The translations under genes and the position numbers were made by a program. Below the pieces are notes generated by a model that saw only the letters and a list, made by a program, of their open reading frames with translations, was not told the DNA's origin and ran no database searches. From CAWDDA01 sp963813345 (GTDB taxonomy: Bacteria; Acidobacteriota; Blastocatellia; RBC074): 64,000 nt of DNA. Below are positions 1 through 8,491 of this stretch, one piece after another. The stretch is taken from assembly GCA_963813345.1 (NCBI GenBank), contig CAWEYR010000013.1, forward strand, positions 23,261 to 87,260. Direction: 5' to 3'. Position 1 is the first letter of the stretch. Each line of letters starts with the position of its first letter.

Positions 1-2
1 TG

Positions 3-704
3 TGTCAGCGGGCGGAAAACGAGTTTGTCGGAATGCGTTGCGGAATTATGGATCAGTTTATCTCATGCTGCGGGCGTGAAGGGTCCGCGCTGCTGCTCGA
101 CTGTCGCTCATTGAGCTACAGGTTGCTCGGTCTGGCTCCCGAAGTGAAACTGGTCATCTGTAATACGATGGTTAAGCACGAGCTGGCGAGTGGAGAATAC
201 AATAAGCGCGCGGCTGAATGCGAAGAGGGAGTAGCCGTTCTGGCTGAGTCATTGCCTCACGTACGCGCCTTGCGTGACGTAACAATGGACGATCTGGAAG
301 AACACGGTAGGAATCTGCGTGAGGTGGTCTATCGCCGTTGCCGCCACGTTATCGGCGAGAACGCGCGGGTCGAACAGGCTGCAGCGGCAATGGGAGACGG
401 AGACCTTGTTACGTTTGGGAATCTGATGCGTGAGTCGCATCGCAGCCTGCGCGATGACTATGACGTGAGCTGCACCGAGTTGGACCTGATGGTCGAGCTT
501 GCGCGCAACGTCGACGGCGTTTTCGGTGCGCGCATGACGGGTGGCGGATTTGGTGGCTGCACCATAAACCTGGTCAGAACTGAGAATGTTGAAAGCTTCA
601 GGCAGACGGTAACTCAAGGCTATGAGCAAGCGACCGGCCGGACGCCGGAGATCTACATCTGTGACGCAGCCGAGCGCGCGGGCAGGGTGATCGAGGCAGA
701 ATGA
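3..704 (+). CDS. galK: Galactokinase, 3' part (start lies outside the window)
   Basis: Phosphorylates galactose to galactose-1-phosphate, the first committed step of the cytoplasmic Leloir pathway. The reading frame is open from base 3 and begins with residues CQRAENEFVG, followed by RCGIMDQFIS, the conserved galactokinase substrate-loop region, so the real start is upstream of the window. Near the C-terminus MTGGGFGGC is the third GHMP-kinase motif. About 233 residues are present out of a usual 350-390, so roughly the first third is missing. Its TGA overlaps the ATG of galT (ATGA), which indicates translational coupling in a galK-galT operon. Family assignment is firm. Confidence 0.95.
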   Translation, partial: CQRAENEFVGMRCGIMDQFISCCGREGSALLLDCRSLSYRLLGLAPEVKLVICNTMVKHELASGEYNKRAAECEEGVAVLAESLPHVRALRDVTMDDLEEHGRNLREVVYRRCRHVIGENARVEQAAAAMGDGDLVTFGNLMRESHRSLRDDYDVSCTELDLMVELARNVDGVFGARMTGGGFGGCTINLVRTENVESFRQTVTQGYEQATGRTPEIYICDAAERAGRVIEAE

Positions 705-1825
705 CGTTCGATTTAAGAGACCACCCGCATCGACGTTACAATCCTCTGACAGGCGAATGGCTGCTGGTTTCGCCGCATCGCACCGAGCGCCCCTGGCAAG
801 GCCAGATCGAAAACGTACCAGGTCTTGAGATCCCCAGGTTTGATCCTGCCTGTTATATGTGTCCTGGCAACACCCGCGCTGGCGGGCACCGAAATCCTGA
901 TTATGCTCACACCTTAGTCTTCGATAACGACTTTGGCGCGCTTGCTGCTCGGACTCCGGAAGGCACAATTGATGAGCACGGCTTGCTGGTCGCGAGAACC
1001 GAGCGCGGTATCTGTCGCGTCATCTGCTACTCGCCACGGCACGATCTGACGCTTGCACTGATGGAAGCGGGCGATATTCGGCTTTTGGTTGATGTTTGGA
1101 TCGACCAGTACAGGGAGCTCGGTTCGCGCGATTTCATCAACAACGTTCAGATCTTTGAGAATCGCGGGTCGATGATGGGTGCGAGCAATCCTCACCCGCA
1201 CGGGCAGATCTGGGCGAGCTCGAGCCTTCCGAACGAAGTGGTCAAAGAGCAGACAGCGCAGAGCATGCATGCACAAAACTCTCAGTCGTGCTTGCTCTGT
1301 GACTATCTCGCGCTCGAATTCGATAAGGCGGAGCGCATTGTTTGCGAGAACGAACATTTCGCAGTGCTCGTTCCGTTCTGGGCTGTGTGGCCATTTGAGA
1401 CGCTGGTCATTGCCAGGCGTCACGTTACGGCGCTGGATGAAATGAGCAGTGAGGAGTGTGACGGTCTTGCGGCGATTCTGAAGGTGCTGACGGGACGTTA
1501 TGACCGTCTCTTCGAGGTTCCGTTCCCTTACTCGATGGGTTTTCATCAGCGGCCGACGGATGGTGAGAGCCATCCCGAATGGCACCTGCACGCACACTTC
1601 TATCCTCCATTGTTGCGTTCGGCAACAGTGCGAAAGTTTATGGTAGGGTTTGAACTGCTCGGAGAACCGCAGCGCGATATCACTGCGGAGGATGCAGCAC
1701 GAAGGTTGCGAGGCAGCAGTATTAAGGTACGTTGTACCGGCTTGAGCCGGAATCGTGGAATCCGAGAGGCGCGAATGCCACCGTTCCGCCTGAAGGCGGT
1801 ACAACGTACCTTCTTTCAGTTTTGA
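701..1825 (+). CDS. galT: Galactose-1-phosphate uridylyltransferase with a repeat-encoded C-terminal tail
   Basis: Transfers UMP from UDP-glucose to galactose-1-phosphate in the Leloir pathway. The active-site motif NPHPHGQIW contains the nucleophilic His, ESHPEWHLHAHFYPP is the second HIT-like histidine region, and CYMCPGN with SCLLCD are the zinc-ligand cysteines. Start is the ATG overlapping the galK stop. Residues 1 to about 341 align with the family pattern up to AARRLR. The remaining ~33 residues (from base 1724) are encoded entirely by a palindromic intergenic repeat and resemble no GalT terminus. The usual last few residues were therefore replaced by repeat-encoded sequence, or the native stop was lost to an indel just before it. 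The catalytic core is complete. Confidence 0.93.
   Translation: MTFDLRDHPHRRYNPLTGEWLLVSPHRTERPWQGQIENVPGLEIPRFDPACYMCPGNTRAGGHRNPDYAHTLVFDNDFGALAARTPEGTIDEHGLLVARTERGICRVICYSPRHDLTLALMEAGDIRLLVDVWIDQYRELGSRDFINNVQIFENRGSMMGASNPHPHGQIWASSSLPNEVVKEQTAQSMHAQNSQSCLLCDYLALEFDKAERIVCENEHFAVLVPFWAVWPFETLVIARRHVTALDEMSSEECDGLAAILKVLTGRYDRLFEVPFPYSMGFHQRPTDGESHPEWHLHAHFYPPLLRSATVRKFMVGFELLGEPQRDITAEDAARRLRGSSIKVRCTGLSRNRGIREARMPPFRLKAVQRTFFQF
1724..1812. repeat. Family B palindromic repeat, complete copy
   Basis: Two 29-base arms (1724-1752 and 1784-1812) are near-perfect inverted copies. The left begins AAGGTACGTTGTACC and the right ends GGTACAACGTACCTT. Each arm also folds on itself (CCGGCTTGAGCCGG; CCGCCTGAAGGCGG). 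The element overlaps the 3' end of galT. Other family B copies or half copies lie at 8461-8490, 11180-11206, 13069-13084, 24543-24630 and 53528-53555. Confidence 0.9.
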
Positions 1826-1830
1826 AATGA

Positions 1831-3631
1831 TTGTTGTCAGATCAATTTGCGCGTGTGCTGATGCTTGTTGCTGTGTGGCAATCGACCGCGCCATTGACCG
1901 TTCGGGTTCCAGGACCTTCGGCAAACGCCGCGCCGGGAGTCACGTTCACTGACGTCACACGCGCGGCAGGGCTTAAGCGGGTTTCGCTTTGTGTCAGGCA
2001 CTCCAGCAAAGGACTACCTTGTTGAATCGACTGGTGCGGGCTGCGCCTTTGTAGATTTCGACAACGACGGGTGGCTCGATATCTATCTGGTGAACGGCTC
2101 AACGATCGAGGCCCTGCGCGGCAGGGCCAAAGCTCCGCGCGCGGCACTCTATCGTAATAACAAAGACGGGACTTTTGTCGACGTCACCGCAAAGGCAGGC
2201 GTAGCGAATGAACGCTGGGGGCAGGGAGTGAGTGCGGGCGATTTCGACAACGACGGCTGGCAGGATTTGTATGTAACAAACTTTGGAAAGAACCGGCTCT
2301 ATCACAACAATCGCGATGGAACGTTCACGGACATTGCCGAGAAAGCAGGCGTGGCCCTTGGAGGCTGGTCAACGGGAAGTGCCTTTGGCGATTACGATGG
2401 TGATGGACTGCTGGACCTGTTTGTAGCCGGATATGTCGCTTTCGATATAGATAATCCACCGCCGCCGGCAAGTGGAGTGGCTCCCGCTACACAGGCTCAA
2501 CCGGGGGCTAAGCCCAAGGACGGTGGAATGGGTGCGGCGTACTCCGCGGGAACGAATGCCTGCCAGTATCGCGGTCAGCGCGTGATGTGCGGCCCACGCG
2601 GTTTGAAAGCCGAAGCGGATCATCTCTTCCGGAATAATGGTGATGGGACGTTTGCGAATGTAACAGCGAAAGCGGGTGTGACGGACAAGAATGGTGGCTA
2701 CGGTTTTAGCGTTGCCTGGTTTGACTACGACGATGATGGTGCGCTCGACCTTTCAGTTGCTAACGATTCGACTCCAAGCTTTCTTTATCGCAACAAACGT
2801 GATGGGACGTTCGAGGACGTGAGCTATCTTTCAGGAGTCGCGCTCAATGAGAACGGACGTGAGCAGGCAGGAATGGGCATTGCTGTTGGCGACTACGACG
2901 GCGATGGACGCGATGACATTCACCGCACGAATTTCTCGGATGATTCAAATGTGCTCTATCGGAATGATGGTGGTGGAAACTTCACCGAAACTACGTTTCA
3001 GGCGGGACTCGGCGAGGTAACACTTCCATTCCTGGGATGGGGCACCAATTTCTTTGACTATGATCATGACGGATGGCTCGATTTGCTGGCGGTTAACGGC
3101 CACGTCTACCCGCAGGTCGATGCTACAGACTGGGGAACGAGCTACAAGCAGCGTCTGCTCTTATTTCGCAACATCAAGGCAAAGTTCTTTGACGTCGGAT
3201 CGAGCGCAGGATCAGCGCTCTACACGCCACGAGCGTCTCGCGGTTCGAGCGTCGGTGATTTCGATAATGATGGAGACATCGACATTCTATTGAACAATAT
3301 GGATGATGCGCCGTCGTTGATACGCAATGACGGAGGCAATAAGGCTGGGCATTGGCTGACGCTGCGATTGACTGGCAATGTCGACCAGAAGTGTCCGCGC
3401 GATGCGATCGGAACGACGGTCTTCTGCACGGTAAACGGACGGCGAATGCGAGCCGAAGTCGCCAGCGGGCGCAGCTACAATTCGCAGTCGGATCTGAGGG
3501 TACATTTCGGACTTGGTTCGGCTACCAAAGTTGAAAAGCTCGAAGTCTTCTGGGCAAATGGAAAACCCGAAACGCACGAGATCAGGAACGTGGACAGAAT
3601 TCACGTAATTGAGCAACGGCGAATTCGGTAA
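1831..3631 (+). CDS. Secreted FG-GAP/VCBS repeat protein with ASPIC/UnbV C-terminal domain (one frameshift)
   Basis: An exported beta-propeller protein of unknown substrate. The first frame gives a signal-peptide-like stretch (LMLVAVWQSTAPL) and then VTFTDVTRAAGLK. A +1 shift in the GGG run near 1978-1981 moves the frame to RFVSGTPAKDYLVEST. Removing one G restores a continuous ~600-residue protein. Repeated motifs of the type FVDFDNDGWLDIYLVNG and GDYDGDGLLDLFV are FG-GAP calcium-binding blades; at least seven are visible. The C-terminal ~100 residues (GHWLTLRLTGN to VFWANGKPETH) match the ASPIC/UnbV domain common in Acidobacteria and Planctomycetes. The start is uncertain; a TTG at 1831 fits the signal peptide frame. 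Confidence 0.85.
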
Positions 3632-3638
3632 TGCCTTT

Positions 3639-3749
3639 GGAGCGTCGTATTTGGAGTGCGGCGGCTTGGCGCCGCTTTAGTCTCCGAGGGGACTATTCGT
3701 CGCGGACGAAAAGCGGCGCCAAGCCGCCGCACTCCAAATACGACGCTCC
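3639..3749. repeat. Family A palindromic repeat, complete copy
   Basis: Inverted arms at about 3639-3682 and 3704-3749 share GGAGCGTCGTATTTGGAGTG and its complement, continuing through GCGGCGGCTTGGCGCCGC, itself largely self-complementary. The loop is about 20 bases. A second full copy is at 15724-15813; remnants are at 38001 and 48711. Confidence 0.9.
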
Positions 3750-3834
3750 CAGTGACTTTTCCACAACCATTCACTCGGATTCTACGTCTCATGTCGATGA
3801 GAACCGCGGAGAAGGCTCATTTGCGGAGGGTTTC

Positions 3835-5677
3835 ATGAGATCGATTATCTTTCTGCTGTTTCTTTCATCCCTGATCTGGGCGCAGTCACAGGCGCCGCCC
3901 GCAACGCCAGCTTCCGCGCAGCCTGCAGGTGGAACTGTCACGGGAACGGTCAAGGTGGGCACGAAGCCCGTAAGATCAGTGACCGTGGCGCTCACGCGCG
4001 ATTCGGCTCAACCCGGCCTGCCCGCGTTTCAGCGCGAGGTGCCAATGCCTCCGCAGCCAGGTGGGAACATGTTGCGCGCCGTTACGGATGAGCGGGGACA
4101 GTTCGTATTCAACAATGTACCTGCAGGGGATTACAGGGTTGGTCCGATTCCAGAGGTTTATGTCCTCCCCGACGCAGCCGCCGGCGCGACCGGAATACCA
4201 GTAAAGGTGAGCGACGGCCAGTCGACCGCGTCCGTTGAGCTCTCAGTAGTTCGTGGTGGCGTCATCACCGGAAAGATCACTGATTCCGAAGGACGACCAG
4301 TGATTGCGGAGCGCGTCAACCTTTCGCGTGTTGAGGCGACAGGACGTCCGCAAGGGGCTGTGGGCGGCAATCGCTCCGGCGCTGAAACTGATGACCGTGG
4401 CATCTATCGTCTCTACGGCCTTTCGGAAGGTCGCTATGTTTTGAGCGCCGGTTCGGATGAACCCGGCTTTGGTCCGATGCGTCGAGCACGATACCCCCGT
4501 ACCTGGCATCCAAGCGTTCAACAGGAAGCCCAGGCCACGATAATTGAGATCAGTCCGGGTAAGGTTGCGGAGAATATCGACATCAAACTCGGCGAACCGG
4601 CCGCCACTTTTGTTGTAGAAGGGCGCACGATCGATGCCAGCACAGGTAAACCCGTTCCCGGCATCACGGTCACGGTTATGCAGGTACGTGGTCAACCTGG
4701 CGTGCCAGGTGGTGGTGGCGGGGAGGGCCGGCGGGCAATCCTGGAATGAGTGATGCGCAGGGAGTGTTCAGGATCAGTGGTCTCCCTTCCGGCAATTACG
4801 TTGCATCAATAAACAACTTTATGGGAGGACCGCGCTCGCTCTCATCGGATTATTACAGCGAGCCGGCACGCTTTCAGATCAACGACGGTGATGCGGGCGG
4901 GCTGGAGGTTCGACTTCAGCTGGCGTATCAATTACGGGAATTGTCCGCATCGAAGGCGTGACGGATGGCCCAACGATCGCTGCGATGCTTGCAGACACAA
5001 ACATCAATGCGACGGTGCGAGCTGAAGAGCCAGCCTCGCCGAACCGAGGTGAGCAGGGGCTTCCGGCTTCGGGGAGGTTTGGAAGAGCGAACATCTCACC
5101 CGACGGGACGTTCAGGATCGGTGGGCTCTCGCCTGGACAGGTATCGCTATCAGTGAATCCAATGCGTGGGCCGTCGTCGCACGGCTCGGCATAGTTCGCA
5201 TAGAGCGAAACGGCGCAGCAGTGCCGAATGATTTCCATGCAGCTTCAGGCGAGCAGGTCGTAAATCTTGCCGTCGTTGTTCGTGAAGCTAATGCGTCTAT
5301 TCGCGGAAAAGTGATTGTAACGGGGGGAACGAGTGGAGTGCGTGTGACCACGCGCCGAATTGACACGGCCGGTCAATCGGGCGTGAGCTCGGATATGGTC
5401 GATCAAAATGGAAATTTCGAGATCAACGGGTTGATGCCAGGAAGCTATGAGGTAACAGCGCGCGCGATGGGCCGCCCACAAATGCCTGGAGCTCAACCGG
5501 GACGCCCTGGACCTCCTAGTTCCGCGGGGCAGGAGCGGAAGGCCCGGTGCTGGCGCAGGAGGTGGCGGAGGCAACAGGCAACCTCCAGTCCGCTTGCCTG
5601 AAGTAAAACAAATGGTCACAGTCACTGCTGGCAATCTTTCGACGATTACGTTGACCCTCGATTTGTCACAACAATGA
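3835..5677 (+). CDS. Secreted carboxypeptidase-regulatory-like (CRD) multi-domain protein, several frameshifts
   Basis: ATG at 3835 begins a clear signal peptide (MRSIIFLLFLSSLIWAQSQA). The rest is a string of prealbumin-like/CarboxypepD_reg domains: GTVTGTVKVGTKPV, TDERGQFVFNNVPAGDYRVG, GGVITGKITDSEGRPV, TDDRGIYRLYGLSEGRY, then INGLMPGSYEVTARA near the end. The reading frame changes near 4740, 4920, 5160 and 5530, and the last part (VTVTAGNLSTITLTLDLSQQ) ends at the TGA at 5675-5677. Reassembled length is about 610 residues. It may be a cell-surface protein of unknown ligand. Whether the shifts are sequencing indels or real decay cannot be decided here; they are denser than in neighbouring genes. 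Confidence 0.7.
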
Positions 5678-7407
5678 ATATGCGGCCTGGGAACGCCGGC
5701 CTCTGGCCGGCCCTCTTCTTTCTTCTTCTCTCGCTACCTTCTCTCGCTCAGACTGCGCGCCACAAAAACCTGCCGAGCCAGCATTCGCTCGATCAAGGGC
5801 CGCGTCGTCAGTTCTGACGGGCAACCCGTTTCGAGCATTCAGGTCAGTGCCGTTGCGATGGGCAAACGACCTGAAGCGAGAGAAATGAGAGGAGGCCTCT
5901 TTTCACAAACAACAACCGATGAGCACGGAAACTTTCAATTCGACGGGCTTCAGCCCGCTGCCTATGCGATATCGGCTTCATCTCCCGGATACGTCACACT
6001 TCCGCCGCAGTGGTGAGTCGAGCCCAATGTCTATCGACTCGGAGACGTTGCACAAATCACCCTCGTAAAGGGTGGTGTCATTACGGGCAAGGTAACAGCA
6101 GGCGACGATGAGGCTCTAACGGCCGTTGAAGTAAGCGCGATGCGAATTGGAAGCATCGATGGCGAACTGGATTTGTTGGGTCCAGTGGAGCCGGTGTTGG
6201 CTTCGGGCGCACCTTTCGCACGGATGACCGCGGAACCTACCGTATTTATGGTCTCACGCCAGGGTCTTATATTGTGCGGGCTTCCGCGCCGAGCGGATGG
6301 TGGGCCACCAAACCTCGCATTCAGGAAGCGCCTACCTATCACCCGTCAGCGACTCGTGATACTGCTGTCGTGATTCCAGTACGCGCGGGCGATGAGGTAC
6401 CGGGAATCGATATCCGCTATCGCGGAGAGAGGGGCCGTTCGATAAGTGGCAAAGTGATTGCTCGTGCTGTTGACGGAGAACGGCCCGGCGGTGCACAGAT
6501 AGCCCTCGCGACGCCGGTGGCGGCACGATCGCTACGACATTTCAGGAGCTCTCGGTCGAGAAGCTGAGCGTGGCGGACCCCAGGGGCGAGGGCCAGGCGG
6601 CGGTGAGGCGGAGGATTTGCTTTCTATGGAATCCCTGACGGCGAGTATGAAATCAGCGCGCGGACTACGGGATTTCGCGGTGATTCTGATGCCGCATCAA
6701 CACCGAGGAAGATCACTGTTCGAGGGGCGGATGTTAGTGGTATCGAACTGACGCTCAATCCGCTTGCAAGCATCGCAGGCAAGTTATCGATTGAGAAGAG
6801 TGCGGGTGTTGCGGCCTGTCCTGTGCCGCGAGCTTATGTCATCGACGAGATTCTGGTTGGCACGAAACGCGATGGCACGGAGAAATGGTCGCGAGACGAA
6901 GCACCGGAAATGAGTGGCGAGTTCAGTTTTAGCGGAATCGATGCCGGGACATATCGATTCCGCGTTCGCTTTCCTGGAGAGAACTGGTATTTGAAGTCAC
7001 TCCAGCTGCCTCCTGCATCAACCACTTCGAACGTGGCAAAGAACGGAATAGTGGTAAAGAATGGCCAGCGCGTCACGGGTCTCTCAGCGGTTGTTGCCGA
7101 TGGCGCGGCAAGCCTTGCGGGACAGTTGATGAAGAGCGGAGAAGAGAAGCTCACGGGCCAAAGAAAGGTCTTCCTTTTCCCAGCCGAGACAGAAGCTGCC
7201 GAGAATCTTCTGCGCTTCAATGATGTCACTACAAAGGACGACGGCAGCTTCAGTCTGAGAAACATTGCTCCAGGGAAGTACTTCCTGATATCCAAGCCAT
7301 TGTCGAAGGATGCAACGAGAGCCGAAGCACAAAACTTCGGTCAATCAATAGACCTTGCTCCCTGCCAACGTGTGACCGGTTTCAAGGTGATGGCATCGGG
7401 GAATTGA
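5674..7407 (+). CDS. Second secreted CRD-type protein, frameshifted, adjacent paralogue
   Basis: ATG at 5674 overlaps the preceding stop (ATGA), so the two are probably translationally coupled. The N-terminus contains a signal peptide (PALFFLLLSLPSLAQ) whose first residues are encoded by a family D hairpin. CRD blocks follow: GRVVSSDGQPVSSIQVSAVA, TDEHGNFQFDGLQPAAYAIS, KGGVITGKVTAG, GRSISGKVIARAVDG, LTLNPLASIAGKLSIEKSAG, TKDDGSFSLRNIAPGKYFLI. Stops or shifts occur near 6014, 6225, 6530 and 6600. The final ~200 residues are intact. Likely function is the same as the upstream paralogue, which is unknown. An apparent copy of its last ~30 bases sits 240 bases downstream. Confidence 0.65.
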
Positions 7408-7414
7408 GTGGTTT

Positions 7415-7744
7415 GAGTTCAAGCTTTAGCTTGTGGTTGGTGTCGAGCTTTACAAGTTCCAGGAGCGCCGGTCTGGAGACCGGCGCTCCTAGGCATTAAA
7501 ATCACCGAATTGGAAACGCAGCACGGTTGAAACTATTGTCCTTTACAAAAGGTCAAGATGTCGATAAAACGTCCTGAATAGAAGGACAACTTAGACGCGA
7601 TATTCCTGGCAAGATCACTTGGTTTCAAGATGATCGGCATCGGGGAATTGAAGTGAACACCAAGGGGTTTGAATGCGACCACAAGCTAAAGCTTGAACTC
7701 GAACTTCCGATGAGGTTTGAGTTCAAGCTTTAGCTTGTGGTTGG
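7415..7744. repeat. Intergenic repeat block: two family C half/inverted units around a family D hairpin
   Basis: Between two convergent genes there are GAGTTCAAGCTTTAGCTTG (from 7415), a tight hairpin GAGCGCCGGTCT...AGACCGGCGCTC (7461-7492), then an inverted pair CAAGCTAAAGCTTGAACTC (about 7680-7700) and its complement (about 7719-7737). The section 7618-7652 resembles the last bases of the preceding gene (7377-7407), including GGCATCGGGGAATTGA. I see no gene in 7408-7754. Confidence 0.8.
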
Positions 7745-7754
7745 TAGCGAGCCT

Positions 7755-8402
7755 TTATACAGTCGGTTCGGCATTGAAGCCGAGGATAACGTCAAATTTC
7801 GCCGAGAACTCTCCCGTCTTTGATCCCTTGATGGGAACAAAATCGCTCATCAACGTCGCCAGGGCTTTGGGGTCTGTCACTCCCTTCAGCACTTGGTCCT
7901 TCGCGTTGCCGGGGTGGCCTTTGATGTAAAGCTGGGTAACGAACTTATCCCTGCCTTTCATCTTAACCATGTAATGAATGTGCGGTGTCCGGCCGGGATA
8001 TGGAACAGGTTTGATCGTGCGGAAGTAATATTCGCCCGTTGATCCTGTCAGAAAGCGTCCGAATCCCTGGAAATTCTTGTCCCTGCGCTCAGCATTCGTC
8101 GTACCGGTGTGCAGGTAGGCGCCATTGTGTCGCACTGCCAGATTTCAACCAGTGCATTGCGAAGGGCCTTCCCCGTCGCGTCAAGTATGCGACCGGTCAC
8201 GTGAGTGATCTCACCAACGCTTGGCGTGATTCCATCGATGACGATACCAGGTCGTTATCAGTGTCGAGCGGCAGGTGATTGGGATAGAACGGCCCTCGGT
8301 CTGGGCGGCGGTTCGAACCAGTTGTTGTGCAAAAGCTCCAGGCACGGTGAAAAACGCGGCACCGAGTGATGCGCTTTGTAAGAACAATCGGCGCGAGTTC
8401 AT
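7755..8402 (-). CDS. Intradiol ring-cleavage dioxygenase-like protein, exported, frameshifted
   Basis: Resembles the protocatechuate 3,4-dioxygenase / intradiol family, non-haem Fe(III) enzymes that open catechol rings. The start is the ATG at 8402 giving MNSRRLFLQSASLGAAFF, a twin-arginine-like leader; an ATG further upstream would add unrelated residues. VTGRILDATGKALRNALVEIWQ (bases about 8130-8200) is the usual intradiol entry motif, but it is split among frames, with shifts near 8130 and 8270. The intact C-terminal 126 residues carry TPHIHYMVKMKGRD and QLYIKGHPGN, which contain the His ligands. The short, exported form is common in Acidobacteria and its natural substrate is usually unknown. 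No other aromatic-degradation gene is adjacent. Confidence 0.75.
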
Positions 8403-8460
8403 TTGCTTCCTCCTGGGGGCTAATCTTGTTTCCGGCATTATGCCATTGAATTAGGTTTTT

Positions 8461-8490
8461 TGGTACGTTGTACCGCCTTCAGGCGGAATC
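8461..8490 (+). repeat. Family B half copy
   Basis: GGTACGTTGTACCGCCTTCAG followed by GCGGAATC. It ends one base from the stop codon of the kinase gene (8492). An inverted half copy lies at the other end of that gene (11180-11206). Confidence 0.85.
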
Positions 8491-8491
8491 T

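Noticed and set aside
914..1924. Long open frame (336 residues) on the minus strand
   Set aside because: It is antisense to galT and its repeat, with no family motif; GC-biased third positions keep it open by chance.
8300..8325. tRNA-like GGTTCGAACC
   Set aside because: No acceptor or anticodon arm around it; it lies within the dioxygenase coding region.
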